This document shows positions 1-8,687 of a DNA stretch of 43,102 nucleotides, piece by piece. The notes beneath the pieces were generated by a model. The model was not told where the DNA came from, ran no database searches, and worked only from the letters and a program-made list of their open reading frames with translations. The stretch's first letter is position 1. Each line of letters starts with the position of its first letter. The position numbers were made by a program, and so were the translations under genes. This DNA comes from an uncultured Eubacterium sp. GTDB lineage: Bacteria > Bacillota > Clostridia > Lachnospirales > Lachnospiraceae. The stretch lies in contig CAMUML010000037.1 in the NCBI GenBank assembly GCA_947089855.1, positions 1 to 43,102 on the forward strand. The letters are read 5' to 3'.

Positions 1-55
1 AACTTATTAACTCTATAGCTCTTGTGGCTATATCATTATTATACTAGGAGGGTTT

Positions 56-514
56 ATGTTATTTATCAGTATTATCTTATTTATCTTCTGTTTCGAGTCT
101 ATGATCAAACAGCATATGGATCAGACCTTACCCTTAAATGGCAGCCGTCAAATATCCGGCGGTTTGGTTGTTTTGAAAAAATACTACAATACCGGGGCGG
201 CCGGGAATTTTTTGCAGCGCCATCCAGGCGGGATGCGCGGCATCCATGCAATAGCATTATGCCTGGCTGCTGCTTGGGCAGCGGCTTTGCCAAAAAAAGG
301 GCAGGCAATGGCAAAGGTCGGCCTGTCATTCCTTGTTGGGGGAGGGGGAAGCAACCTGCATGACCGTATCACAAAGGGGCATGTAGTTGATTATTTCCGT
401 TTCGGTTTTGGGCCGCTATGGTTCCGCAGGCTTGTTTTTAACCTTGCAGACCTTTTTATCTTTGCAGGTATGGCGTTGTGCGGTATCGCGCTGTTAAAAA
501 AGGATAAGGAATAA
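56..514 (+). CDS. lspA: Signal peptidase II (lipoprotein signal peptidase), LspA-like
   Basis: A 152-residue membrane aspartyl peptidase that would cleave prolipoprotein signal peptides after lipidation. Hydrophobic stretches lie at about residues 1-15, 60-80, 86-96 and 133-147, matching the four-helix LspA fold. The family blocks are visible: N45-T-G near 45-51, a GGGGSNLHDR stretch at about 95-104, then HVVDY with D112 and FNLAD with D132, the expected catalytic aspartate pair. An AGGAGGG site at 46-52 lies 3 bases before the ATG, so the spacing is short; internal ATGs at 101 and 116 are less likely starts because they would remove the first membrane helix. A MATE gene follows after 39 bases, probably in the same transcript. 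The conserved blocks are slightly divergent (four Gly before Ser-Asn), so a paralogue of the main LspA is possible. Confidence 0.85.
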   Translation: MLFISIILFIFCFESMIKQHMDQTLPLNGSRQISGGLVVLKKYYNTGAAGNFLQRHPGGMRGIHAIALCLAAAWAAALPKKGQAMAKVGLSFLVGGGGSNLHDRITKGHVVDYFRFGFGPLWFRRLVFNLADLFIFAGMALCGIALLKKDKE

Positions 515-553
515 GAAGGGAAAACTAAATATTATAATAAGGAAGGGACAGTA

Positions 554-2005
554 ATGACAGCACTTAAGACAAAGGGCGGCCAGGCAGGCTTGCCGCGGGG
601 GACAAAAGCACATGGCAGCGAGCCGTCGCCTAGCCCTGGGCCACAAAATCCGCTTGGCACGAAGCCGGTTGGAAAGCTGCTGGTGCAATTTGCAGTGCCA
701 AGCATTATTGCGATGCTGGTCAGCGCCTTGTATAATATCGTTGACCAGTTTTTTATCGGGCATTATGTCGGTATGCTTGGCAATGCGGCGACCAATGTGG
801 CGTTTCCGCTGACTATGAGCTGCACGGCAATCTCGCTGATGTGCGGTATTGGCGGGGCCGCCAATTTTAACCTAAATATGGGCCGCGGGGATCAAAAAAA
901 GGCGGCGGATTATGCAGGGAATGCAATTACGATGACGTTTGCTATTGGAGTGGCGCTCTGTATCGTTACAAAATTGTTTTTGGAGCCAATGATGGTTTTA
1001 TTTGGGGCGACAGACCAGACTTTGGACTATTCACTTGTTTATACTGGGATCACTTCATTGGGCTTTCCATTTTTGATTTTTACGACGGGCGGCTCCAACC
1101 TGGTCCGGGCAGATGGCAGCCCGCTTTTTTCCATGTTGTGTACGTTGGCTGGTGCAGTAGTAAATACGGTGCTGGATGCTTTGTTTATGATCGTGCTGCA
1201 TATGGGTATTGAGGGTGCGGCATGGGCGACTGTAATCGGGCAGGTGGTATCTGCGGTGCTGGTTGCGCTGTATTTGATGCATTTTAAAACTGTGCGGCTG
1301 GAGCGCAGGGCTTTAAAGCCAAAAGCTGCCTGCTGGGGGAATATTGCAAGGCTTGGCATGTCGCCATGTATCAACCAGCTGGCCATGATGGCCGTTCAGA
1401 TTGTTTTGAATAATGTATTGACATTTTATGGGGCACAGTCCCAATATGGCAGCGACATCCCGCTTGCCTGTGCCGGGATTATTTCTAAAGTAGGCATGAT
1501 GTTTTTTTCGATTGTAATTGGGATTTCACAGGGGATGCAGCCAATCGTCAGCTTCAACTATGGAGCCAGGCAGTACCAGCGCGTGCTTGAGGCGGTCTGG
1601 AAATCTATTGCTTGCGCAACGGTTATTTCCATTATAGCATTTTTGTGTTTTCAGATATTCCCGCGCCAGATCATTGGCGTATTTGGGCAGGAGAGTGAGG
1701 AGTACTTCCGGTTTGCGGAACGTTATTTTAAAATCTATATGTTTTTTACGTTTGCTAACCAGTTCCAGCCAATCGTAGCAAATATGTATACTTCGATCGG
1801 CAAAGCAGCAGCCGGGGCATTTATGTCGCTGACCAGGCAGATTTTGTTTTTAATGCCGCTGCTTATCCTGCTGCCAAAGTTTTTTGGGCTGGATGGGGCT
1901 ATGTACGCAGCACCGATTGCCGATTGTGTGGCATTTGTACTTGCCAGCGGGATGCTGCTTCGCGAAACACATCTCCTGCAAAGGGAAATACGGGGCCAAA
2001 AATGA
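554..2005 (+). CDS. MATE family efflux transporter (MepA-like)
   Basis: A 483-residue polytopic membrane protein of the multidrug and toxin extrusion family, which exports cationic compounds using Na+ or H+ gradients. After a hydrophilic, Gly/Pro-rich tail of about 40 residues, the first helix carries FAVPSIIAMLVSALYNIVDQ, typical of MATE repeat one. A second-half block reading GISQGMQPIVSFNYGA (residues about 320-335) is a hallmark of the MepA branch. About twelve hydrophobic segments are present. The start has a good site, AAGGAAGGG, 6 bases ahead. The 39-base gap from lspA suggests cotranscription. The substrate cannot be read from sequence. The unusually long polar N-terminus could be an extension or a sign that translation starts further in, but no better-supported internal start is seen. 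Confidence 0.9.
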   Translation: MTALKTKGGQAGLPRGTKAHGSEPSPSPGPQNPLGTKPVGKLLVQFAVPSIIAMLVSALYNIVDQFFIGHYVGMLGNAATNVAFPLTMSCTAISLMCGIGGAANFNLNMGRGDQKKAADYAGNAITMTFAIGVALCIVTKLFLEPMMVLFGATDQTLDYSLVYTGITSLGFPFLIFTTGGSNLVRADGSPLFSMLCTLAGAVVNTVLDALFMIVLHMGIEGAAWATVIGQVVSAVLVALYLMHFKTVRLERRALKPKAACWGNIARLGMSPCINQLAMMAVQIVLNNVLTFYGAQSQYGSDIPLACAGIISKVGMMFFSIVIGISQGMQPIVSFNYGARQYQRVLEAVWKSIACATVISIIAFLCFQIFPRQIIGVFGQESEEYFRFAERYFKIYMFFTFANQFQPIVANMYTSIGKAAAGAFMSLTRQILFLMPLLILLPKFFGLDGAMYAAPIADCVAFVLASGMLLRETHLLQREIRGQK

Positions 2006-2102
2006 GTTCAGGAGTTGAGAAATTTTCCAAGAAGTGTTATGTTATTAACAGAAAGGCTGTAATAAGTTTCATCAGTATAAAAAAGAAAGAGGAGAAAGAC
2101 AA

Positions 2103-3644
2103 ATGAGCAAAAAACCTACCGTATTAATGATTCTCGACGGCTTTGGCCTGAATGAAAAAGAAGAAGGCAATGCGATCGCAAAAGGGAATACGCCTGTAAT
2201 CGATAAATTGATGCAGGATTACCCATTTGTAAAAGGCTATGCAAGCGGGCTTGCTGTTGGGCTGCCGGATGGGCAGATGGGCAATTCCGAAGTAGGGCAT
2301 TTAAATATGGGTGCAGGGCGTATCGTTTATCAGGAACTTACCAGAATCTCCAAGGAAATTGAAGACGGGGAGTTCTTTAAAAATGAGGCATTGCTGGCAG
2401 CAGTAGAAAACTGCAAAAAGAATGGTTCAGACCTGCATTTATTCGGGCTGGTATCCGACGGCGGTGTACACAGCCATAATACGCATATTTACGGCCTGCT
2501 CGAACTTGCGAAAAAAGAGGGCCTGCAGAATGTGTATGTACACTGTTTTATGGATGGGCGCGATACGGCACCGACATCTGGAAAAGGGTTTATACAGGAA
2601 CTTGTAGATAAAATGGCGGAAATTGGCATTGGCCGGATTGCTTCGATTTCCGGGCGCTATTATGCAATGGACCGCGACAACCGCTGGGATAGGGTAGAAA
2701 AAGCCTATGTGGCATTAACCAAAGGGGAAGGCGTAAAAGCACAGGATCCAGTAGCGGCTATGCAGGCTTCTTATGATGATGATAAGACGGATGAGTTTAT
2801 ACTCCCAACCGTTATTGAACAAGATGGCGCGCCGACGGCAGTTATAAAGGACAATGATTCGGTAATCTTTTTCAATTTCCGTCCAGACCGTGCAAGGGAA
2901 ATGACCCGGGTATTTTGCTGCGACGATTTTAGTGGATTTGACCGCGGGCCGCGCAAGCAGGTGAAGTATGTCTGCTTTACAGAGTATGACGTGACGATCC
3001 CGAACAAAGAGATTGCATTTAAAAAAGTAGAATTGGAAAATACATTCGGCCAGTTCCTTGCGGCAAACGGCAAAACCCAGGCAAGGATTGCAGAAACTGA
3101 AAAATATGCGCACGTAACCTTTTTCTTTAACGGCGGCGTAGAAGAGCCGAACCCGGGCGAAGAACGCATCCTGGTAAATTCGCCGAAGGTAGCGACGTAT
3201 GATCTGCAGCCGGAAATGAGTGCGCCTGAGGTTTGCGGGAAATTATGCGACGCCATCCGTTCGCAGAAGTACGATGTGATCATTATTAATTTCGCAAACC
3301 CAGATATGGTAGGGCATACCGGTGTTTTAGAAGCTGCAATTAAAGCAGTGGAAACTGTGGATACTTGTGTAGGCAAAGCAGTGGAAGCGCTTTTGGAAGT
3401 GGATGGGCAGATGTTCCTTTGTGCTGACCATGGAAATGTAGAGCAGCTGATTGATTATGAAACGGGTGTTCCGTTTACTGCACATACGACGAACCCGGTT
3501 CCATTTATCCTGGTCAACTATGACCCGGCTTATACCTTGAAAGAAGGCGGCCGGCTTGCAGATATTGTACCTACTATGATTGAAATGATGGGAATGGAAA
3601 AACCGGCTGAGATGACAGGGGAATCTCTGTTGATCAAAAAATAG
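2103..3644 (+). CDS. gpmI: 2,3-bisphosphoglycerate-independent phosphoglycerate mutase
   Basis: A 513-residue cytosolic glycolytic enzyme that interconverts 3- and 2-phosphoglycerate using two Mn2+ ions. The alkaline-phosphatase-fold residues are visible: D12 in LDGFG, the nucleophile S62 in MGNSEVGHLNMGAGR, the HSH motif in the GVHSHNTH stretch, the GRDTAPTSG and GRYYAMDRDNRWDR blocks, FNFRPDRAREM, and the C-terminal CADHGNVEQ and FTAHTTNPVPF metal ligands. Length matches the family (510-515). An AGAGGAGAAAG site precedes the ATG. The gene follows MATE by 97 bases, which could hold its own promoter, and is followed by a strong hairpin terminator. In most Firmicutes gpmI sits with gap/pgk/tpi; here it is separated from them. 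Confidence 0.98.
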   Translation: MSKKPTVLMILDGFGLNEKEEGNAIAKGNTPVIDKLMQDYPFVKGYASGLAVGLPDGQMGNSEVGHLNMGAGRIVYQELTRISKEIEDGEFFKNEALLAAVENCKKNGSDLHLFGLVSDGGVHSHNTHIYGLLELAKKEGLQNVYVHCFMDGRDTAPTSGKGFIQELVDKMAEIGIGRIASISGRYYAMDRDNRWDRVEKAYVALTKGEGVKAQDPVAAMQASYDDDKTDEFILPTVIEQDGAPTAVIKDNDSVIFFNFRPDRAREMTRVFCCDDFSGFDRGPRKQVKYVCFTEYDVTIPNKEIAFKKVELENTFGQFLAANGKTQARIAETEKYAHVTFFFNGGVEEPNPGEERILVNSPKVATYDLQPEMSAPEVCGKLCDAIRSQKYDVIIINFANPDMVGHTGVLEAAIKAVETVDTCVGKAVEALLEVDGQMFLCADHGNVEQLIDYETGVPFTAHTTNPVPFILVNYDPAYTLKEGGRLADIVPTMIEMMGMEKPAEMTGESLLIKK

Positions 3645-3690
3645 CACGTTGAGCGGACGATTCCAGGAAAGAAACACAATAGGGTAGGAA

Positions 3691-3732
3691 AACGCTTCCG
3701 GCATGGTTGTGGCATGGCCGGAAGCGTTTTTT
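3691..3732. terminator. Bidirectional rho-independent terminator between gpmI and the PucR-like gene
   Basis: A perfect 12-bp stem, AACGCTTCCGGC (3691-3702) with GCCGGAAGCGTT (3717-3728), has a 14-base loop and continues into TTTT on the plus strand. The A-rich start (AA before CGC) gives a shorter U tract for the opposite strand. It lies between the convergent gpmI and PucR-type genes. Confidence 0.85.
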
Positions 3733-3748
3733 CATTGCCATAACAGGT

Positions 3749-4888
3749 TTATTCGCGCGCATGGGCCAGTACCATCATGGCTAGTTTGAATGTCATGGCA
3801 TCTTCAAATTTGCGGATGTCCAGGCCGATGGTTTTTTCCAACCGTTCCAGCCGGTACACAAGCGTATTCCGGTGCAGGTAGAGCTGCCTGGCTGTTTCTG
3901 AAATGTTCAGGTTATTTTCATAAAATTTTTGGATCGTATTTTGTGTCTCATCATCCAGGTCGTCCGGAATATGTGTACCAAATACTTCATATAGGAAGAC
4001 ATTGCACAATTCTACCGGCAGCTGCGCAATAAGCCGCCCAATGCCTAGCTTGTCATAGGCAGCGGTGTCGCGTTCTGCAAAAAAGGTATGCCGTATTTTA
4101 AGTGCTGTGCCAGCTTCCTGGTAGATTTTAGGAAGGGTGAGGAAACTGTCAGTAGTGGTGCTGTAGCCTATATGTGTTTCGATCATGGCTTCGGCACGCA
4201 ACGTATCTACCAGTGTCTGTGCAAAAAGTTTTAGGCTGGAAGCAAGCTGTATGGAATCGGCAGGGCCAAGGCTTTTTTTCTTACGTGTGTTTTTTAATTT
4301 TATGGAAGTATCAGGAAATTCTTTCAGGATATTTGAAATGTCTTTTATGAGCAATATCCGGTTATCGTCCAAATCGCAGCAGAAATCCAGTTTGTGACCT
4401 GCAAAAGCACGGTCCAGCATCTGGTAGGCATACGAATCGGCATAGCCTTCTTCGCATTCGATGATAAATGCCGCCCATGTGGCAGCAGATAATTTTAGTT
4501 TTTTTATCTGCCGGTTCATTTCTGCAGGTGTAAGGGTGCCGTTGATCACACTGCGTATAAAAACAGATTTTGTGATGGAATCCTCTTGTGCTTCCAGCAG
4601 GTTTTTTAACTGGCATACGGTCAGACGCCCAACTGTAAAAGCATCTGGTGTAAAATTTGATACCAGAAGCACAAAAGAAAGCGTATCCTGGCAGATAATT
4701 TTGAAGTAGTAATAAGTGCCAAGCAGCTGGCTATCTGCGTCAGAGTTAATAAATTGCTGTACATTGTCGGATAAAGATTCATTGACATTCATCGAAGATG
4801 CTGCGCGGCTTCCATCTGTATTGTATAAAGCCATAGGAATCCGCGAAATGTCCATAACCTCTTCGAGTATTGCCTGAAATTTTTTCAT
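3749..4888 (-). CDS. PucR/CdaR-type helix-turn-helix transcriptional regulator
   Basis: A 379-residue cytosolic protein with the C-terminal PucR-family helix-turn-helix at about residues 315-372. Its pattern NISETARQLYLHRNTLVYRL followed by RLEKTIGLDIRKFEDAM is highly characteristic. The N-terminal about 100 residues look like a ligand-sensing domain; the middle is the divergent region often found in this family. Relatives control purine, sugar-diacid or amino-acid catabolism, and the ligand here is unknown. The start has AAGGA about 10 bases upstream. It lies downstream of, and parallel to, the sugar-ABC ATPase gene, but a terminator separates them, so it is probably a single-gene unit. Whether it regulates that ATPase is inference from proximity only. 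Confidence 0.85.
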   Translation of the reverse strand: MKKFQAILEEVMDISRIPMALYNTDGSRAASSMNVNESLSDNVQQFINSDADSQLLGTYYYFKIICQDTLSFVLLVSNFTPDAFTVGRLTVCQLKNLLEAQEDSITKSVFIRSVINGTLTPAEMNRQIKKLKLSAATWAAFIIECEEGYADSYAYQMLDRAFAGHKLDFCCDLDDNRILLIKDISNILKEFPDTSIKLKNTRKKKSLGPADSIQLASSLKLFAQTLVDTLRAEAMIETHIGYSTTTDSFLTLPKIYQEAGTALKIRHTFFAERDTAAYDKLGIGRLIAQLPVELCNVFLYEVFGTHIPDDLDDETQNTIQKFYENNLNISETARQLYLHRNTLVYRLERLEKTIGLDIRKFEDAMTFKLAMMVLAHARE

Positions 4889-4914
4889 GTAGGCTCGTTC
4901 CTTTCCGGGAGTAT

Positions 4915-4968
4915 ATGAAAAAGAAAGGAAGCCAATACCGGGTTGGTGATATTGTGTGCTTCCTTTCT
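4915..4968 (-). terminator. Rho-independent terminator after the UgpC-like ATPase gene
   Basis: Perfect 11-bp arms AGAAAGGAAGC (4922-4932) and GCTTCCTTTCT (4958-4968). Read on the minus strand, the stem is followed by a T-rich run (TTTTTC). It would end the transcript of the 5137-6246 gene after about 170 untranslated bases, just ahead of the PucR-like gene. Confidence 0.7.
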
Positions 4969-5136
4969 AATAACTGATTCGCATCAGCATATAATCAATC
5001 TCCAAAGAGACCAATTATATTAAATTTTATGTAAACACCAGCTAAATGAAATACCGGCAGCTGCTGTTTCAATGGAAACGGGAAGTAGGTGCGAAGGTTT
5101 CTGCCTGCGCATCATACTTCCTGCTGCCTGTGTATA

Positions 5137-6246
5137 TTAGTTTGTAATTGTAAGTTCGGTTTCGTGGTCAAATACATGGATCTTTTCTGGATTCAGGGCC
5201 AGTGTTACATGGTCGCCCAAACGTGCTGGAGTAGAAGATTCTACCTTTGCGCTCATATTTGCGCCACCAATTGGGAAGTACAGGATAACTTCAGAACCAA
5301 GCAATTCATAGCCGGAAACAGTAGCATCAACCTTTGCTGCATAGTTGCTCATTTCATATTCGGAGTCACCCAGATCTTCTGGACGGATACCCATAATAAC
5401 TGTTTTGCCATTATATCCGCCATCAATTAATTTCTTTGCTTTTGCAGGCGGAAGGGCAATCGAGAATTTATCAAAGTTCAATGTTACATCAGAGCCGCTT
5501 GCTTTACAGGTCGCGTTTACGAAGTTCATCTGCGGGGATCCAATGAAACCAGCTACGAATAAGTTATTTGGCTGGTTGTATAATTTCTGTGGAGAATCAA
5601 CCTGCTGGATAACACCGTCTTTTAATACAACGATCCTGGTACCAAGCGTCATAGCTTCGGTCTGGTCATGCGTTACGTAGATGATCGTAGCTTTTAATTT
5701 CTGGTGCAGTGCAGAAATTTCCGTCCTCATCTGTACCCTTAATTTTGCATCCAAGTTGGATAATGGTTCGTCCATCAGGAATACTTTTGGACTACGGACA
5801 ATTGCACGCCCCATAGCAACACGCTGCCTCTGGCCACCGGATAAAGCCTTTGGTTTACGGTCTAACAACTGTGACAGGTCAAGGATCTTTGCAGCTTCTT
5901 TTACTTTCTGGTCGATCTCGCCCTTTGGAACTTTCCTCATTTTCAACCCGAACGCAATATTGTCATACACGGTCATATGCGGATACAGAGCGTAGTTCTG
6001 GAAAACCATTGCAATATCCCTGTCCTTTGGCTCTACATCGTTCATGCGCTTTCCATCGATGATCAGATCGCCAGAAGAGATGTCTTCCAGGCCGGCTACC
6101 ATACGCAGAGTAGTAGATTTTCCGCAGCCGGATGGACCTACAAAGATGATAAATTCCTGATCCTGAATTTCAAGATTGAAATCTTTTACTGCCTCGAATC
6201 CATTTGAATATTTCTTGCAGATGTTTTTTAATGATACGCTTGACAT
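5137..6246 (-). CDS. ugpC: Sugar ABC transporter ATP-binding protein, UgpC/MsmX type
   Basis: A 369-residue ATPase that energises CUT1-type carbohydrate importers at the inner face of the membrane. Seen: Walker A GPSGCGKST at residues 38-46, Q-loop in VFQNYALYPHMTVYDNI, signature LSGGQRQR, Walker B VFLMDEPLSNLD, switch His in VTHDQTEAMTL, and a C-terminal TOBE/regulatory domain with GIRPEDLG. Length is typical of MsmX/UgpC. No permease or sugar-binding gene is adjacent, so it is probably a shared ATPase serving several importers elsewhere, as MsmX does in Bacillus. The start has TTAGGAGGACTAATC, a strong site. A possible extended -10 (TGTTATAGT on the minus strand, hexamer 6391-6396) lies about 145 bases upstream of the start. 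Confidence 0.92.
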   Translation of the reverse strand: MSSVSLKNICKKYSNGFEAVKDFNLEIQDQEFIIFVGPSGCGKSTTLRMVAGLEDISSGDLIIDGKRMNDVEPKDRDIAMVFQNYALYPHMTVYDNIAFGLKMRKVPKGEIDQKVKEAAKILDLSQLLDRKPKALSGGQRQRVAMGRAIVRSPKVFLMDEPLSNLDAKLRVQMRTEISALHQKLKATIIYVTHDQTEAMTLGTRIVVLKDGVIQQVDSPQKLYNQPNNLFVAGFIGSPQMNFVNATCKASGSDVTLNFDKFSIALPPAKAKKLIDGGYNGKTVIMGIRPEDLGDSEYEMSNYAAKVDATVSGYELLGSEVILYFPIGGANMSAKVESSTPARLGDHVTLALNPEKIHVFDHETELTITN

Positions 6247-6656
6247 GATTAGTCCTCCTAATTTTTATTTTTTTATTGTGTATACAACTCCTGCGGCGGG
6301 AAAACGTCCAGCCGGTAAGTCCTTAAAATGGAAATATGCAATTCGTAAACCGGAGGGATACAAGGTTGTTGTATTCCTTCTACATGTCATACTATAACAA
6401 ATTTGGAGGCATCTTGCCATACTGTGTTTTTCTAAAAATTTATTTGCTGCTTAGGCAGTTTGACGAAATATAAAGGCTATAGAAAGCAGATTCGGCGAAA
6501 TGATGAAAAATCGAGTGTGTTTTAATGGTTTTGACGGGATTGATAATGGTGTTTTTGCACGGATACAATAGAAAATCTGCAAAAATTGGGGGTGTGTATA
6601 GGAAAATGTTACAGTTTTTGCACGCAGCCTGAATTGACATACCAGCAAAAGCATGT

Positions 6657-6734
6657 TATACTCACGAGCGATAAAGTTTACCATATGATTCAAGATAATG
6701 ACGCTCGTGAGTCGGCATTATTTGGCAAACTTTA
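6657..6734. repeat. Structured repeat, copy 1, with interleaved stems (pseudoknot-like)
   Basis: Stem 1 is CTCACGAGCG (6661-6670) with CGCTCGTGAG (6702-6711), perfect over 10 bp and extending by one A-T pair. Stem 2 is TAAAGTTTACCA (6672-6683) with TGGCAAACTTTA (6723-6734), with one A/C mismatch that would be a G-U wobble in minus-strand RNA. The arms interleave in the order 1-2-1'-2', an H-type pseudoknot arrangement. The first 46 bases recur at 26943-26988. Confidence 0.55.
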
Positions 6735-6780
6735 GTGTTTGTCAGTATAGTATATCAGCATTATATTGTCTGAAAGAATC

Positions 6781-6844
6781 GTTACTATTTACAGCCTCAT
6801 AACTTAGAATATTTGTCAAGAGCAAATTGGCTGTGAATAGTAAT
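6781..6844 (+). repeat. 64-bp terminal-inverted-repeat element, copy A
   Basis: Begins GTTACTATTTACAGCC and ends GGCTGTGAATAGTAA followed by T (the other copies have C), giving 16-bp terminal inverted repeats with one internal mismatch. Apart from that last position it is identical to the reverse complement of copy B (23230-23293), and it differs from copy C (31451-31514) at one further base. It contains no coding capacity. The size and ends fit a small MITE-like palindrome. Confidence 0.85.
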
Positions 6845-6897
6845 AAAGAACCAGTTATTTCTTTATTATATATAGATTAGGATGAATCAGGTAAAAT

Positions 6898-7845
6898 ATG
6901 GTTTATATAGTTGCCGCTTTCTATTGGGAAGCACATATGATAATAGAAGCATATGGATTAAAAAAGGTTTTGGAAAGCACGCATTTCCAGCAATTCTATA
7001 GCAAAGAAGCGGGCATGTGCCTGACAATCAGCGGTGCGGGCGAAATTGCAGCTGCGGCTGCCGTCAGCAGCATGTGTACGCAATACCAGCCAGGGGCAGG
7101 TGATATGCTGCTCAATATAGGTATTTGTGCGGGTATGGGCGGCCAGGAAGGGGTATTCGTGGTTCATAAGCTAACAGAGCAGGCGACAGGGAAAACTTTT
7201 TATCCGGATATGCTGTACCGCTGCCCATTCCCGGAAGCAAGCCTGATGACAGGTATGGCCCCGCAAGTAGGCGTGGGGCCGCAGGCTGGGGTATTACAGC
7301 GGAGCAGGGCGCTGGGGGCTGTGGAGCTTCCGGGCAGGCAGGAAGAGGCACAAAGGGCACGTGGATACCGTGGGCTTTATGATATGGAAGCAGCCGCTGT
7401 GTATCAGGCTGGGGCGTATTACTTTGGCCCGCATCAGATGGTATTTATAAAAGTTGTATCAGATAATGGGGGTGCGGATGCAAAAGATATTGCGGGGCAT
7501 CAGGTAGAACAGTTGTTTGCTAAGTATAAAGGAAGTATTTTGGGCCATATCCGCTTTTTGCAGTCAGTACAAAAAAGCCTATATCGGCAGGGGAAGGGGG
7601 ATCTAAGAATCGGGCGCAGCGCGCAGGGGGATAAAAAACAGGAACGGATTCAAGCACTGTGTGCCGATATGCATTGTTCTAAGGCGATGAAGGATGGGCT
7701 TTTGGAGTATATCCGTTATCTGGAATTGGCGGGTATTGATTATGAAGCTGCCATTCAAAGGATGTATGATGAGAAAAAACTGCCCTGTAAAGATAAAAGG
7801 GAAGGGAAAAAGTGTTTTGCGCAGTTAAAAGAATACTTATTGTAA
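6898..7845 (+). CDS. Purine nucleoside phosphorylase / MTA-SAH nucleosidase-like protein
   Basis: A 315-residue protein of the nucleoside phosphorylase-I fold (PNP/UDP family). Seen: an N-terminal VYIVAAFYWEAHMI strand, a central glycine-rich MLLNIGICAGMGG at about residues 70-83, the ligand-binding YDMEAAAVYQAG at about 161-172, and the FIKVVSDNGG segment at about 183-192, whose Asp corresponds to the purine-activating acid of this family. A helical C-terminal extension of about 100 residues follows the catalytic domain and is unusual. It starts a tight three-gene set with an SDR (44-base gap) and a spore photoproduct lyase-like radical SAM protein, so it may clean up 5'-deoxyadenosine or an SAM-derived nucleoside. 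That role is inference. The ribosome binding site is weak (CAGG, 7 bases upstream). Confidence 0.75.
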   Translation: MVYIVAAFYWEAHMIIEAYGLKKVLESTHFQQFYSKEAGMCLTISGAGEIAAAAAVSSMCTQYQPGAGDMLLNIGICAGMGGQEGVFVVHKLTEQATGKTFYPDMLYRCPFPEASLMTGMAPQVGVGPQAGVLQRSRALGAVELPGRQEEAQRARGYRGLYDMEAAAVYQAGAYYFGPHQMVFIKVVSDNGGADAKDIAGHQVEQLFAKYKGSILGHIRFLQSVQKSLYRQGKGDLRIGRSAQGDKKQERIQALCADMHCSKAMKDGLLEYIRYLELAGIDYEAAIQRMYDEKKLPCKDKREGKKCFAQLKEYLL

Positions 7846-7889
7846 AATGATTTGCGGCAGCTACGTGGGTAGGGGAGGTGTGAAACGGT

Positions 7890-8633
7890 ATGGTAAAAAC
7901 TGGGAAGGATAAACAGGCACAAGCCCAGGGGCAAAAAGAAGCAGCTATTATTACAGGAGCATCTTCCGGTATCGGGCTTGCGGTCAGCAAGGCCATCGGC
8001 GCTATGGGCTATGAAGTGTTTGGGGTTGGGCGGGATTTTGCCGGCAATCCGCTGTGGCAGCAGGAGGGGTTCCATCCAGTTGTTTGCGATGTAATGGATA
8101 CGGAAAAACTATGTGCAAGTGCAAGGCAGATTGCTGCGGACTACTGTGTGCGGATTTTGGTCAACAATGCAGGGGTTGGCTATTATGGGCTTCATGAGGA
8201 ATTAAATCCGAAGAAGGTCAAAGAAATGGTGCGTACCAACCTGGAGGCGCCAATGGTTTTGACACAGCAGCTATTGCGCCAGTTAAAAAAACATGCAGGG
8301 TATATTATCAATATTGCATCCGTTACCGCTCATGGGTCCAATCCACATGGATGTGCTTACGGTGCAACCAAAGCCGGGCTGGCCAGCTTTTCACGCAGCC
8401 TTTTCGACGAAGCACGCAAGTATGGGGTGAAAGTAGCAGCTGTTTATCCAGATATGGCGAAAACAAACCTATACCGCAATGCGGATTTTAGAGAAGGCGA
8501 CGAACCGGATGCATATCTGCTTCCAGAAGAAATCGCAGCCGCAGTAACGTTTATTTTAAGCCAAAGGGACGGGATGGTTATCTCAGAGGTTACTGTCAAG
8601 CCGCAGATACACCGGATTAAAAAGCGTAGGTAG
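7890..8633 (+). CDS. Short-chain dehydrogenase/reductase (SDR)
   Basis: A 247-residue NAD(P)-dependent oxidoreductase of the classical SDR family. The cofactor motif TGASSGIG is at about residues 22-29 after a short polar leader, NNAG is at about 92-95, the catalytic Ser region is in INIASVTAHG, and the YGATK catalytic Tyr-Lys pair is at about 153-157. Substrate cannot be predicted. It lies between the phosphorylase-like and SPL-like genes on the same strand with short gaps (44 and 54 bases), so it is likely cotranscribed. A GGGAGG site lies about 11 bases before the ATG, which is long; a nearer non-ATG start is possible but not better supported. Confidence 0.88.
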   Translation: MVKTGKDKQAQAQGQKEAAIITGASSGIGLAVSKAIGAMGYEVFGVGRDFAGNPLWQQEGFHPVVCDVMDTEKLCASARQIAADYCVRILVNNAGVGYYGLHEELNPKKVKEMVRTNLEAPMVLTQQLLRQLKKHAGYIINIASVTAHGSNPHGCAYGATKAGLASFSRSLFDEARKYGVKVAAVYPDMAKTNLYRNADFREGDEPDAYLLPEEIAAAVTFILSQRDGMVISEVTVKPQIHRIKKRR

Positions 8634-8687
8634 CCGTACTGGCCCGCAGGGCAGGTGGATGCCGGCCACAGAAAGGAAATGATATAG

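Larger units (their letters stand above)
6247..6897. other. 651-bp divergent intergenic region with repeats and possible operators
   Basis: No convincing gene. It separates the minus-strand ATPase from the plus-strand phosphorylase-like operon. It holds a candidate minus-strand extended -10 (6391-6396), two direct repeats of GTTTTTGCACG at 6551-6561 and 6614-6624 (63 bases apart), a hairpin/pseudoknot-like block at 6657-6734, a 64-bp terminal-inverted-repeat element at 6781-6844, and a 9-bp hairpin AATAAAGAA/TTCTTTATT at 6842-6867 just before the phosphorylase-like gene. Two overlapping minus-strand open frames at 6440-6693 lack a recognisable protein or a ribosome binding site and are not called. 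Confidence 0.6.

Noticed and set aside
22-363. 113-residue frame overlapping the signal peptidase gene
   Set aside because: It is a shifted reading of the lspA region without family motifs.
6440-6693. Two overlapping minus-strand frames of 66 and 80 residues
   Set aside because: No ribosome site, no recognisable protein, and they overlap the structured repeat.
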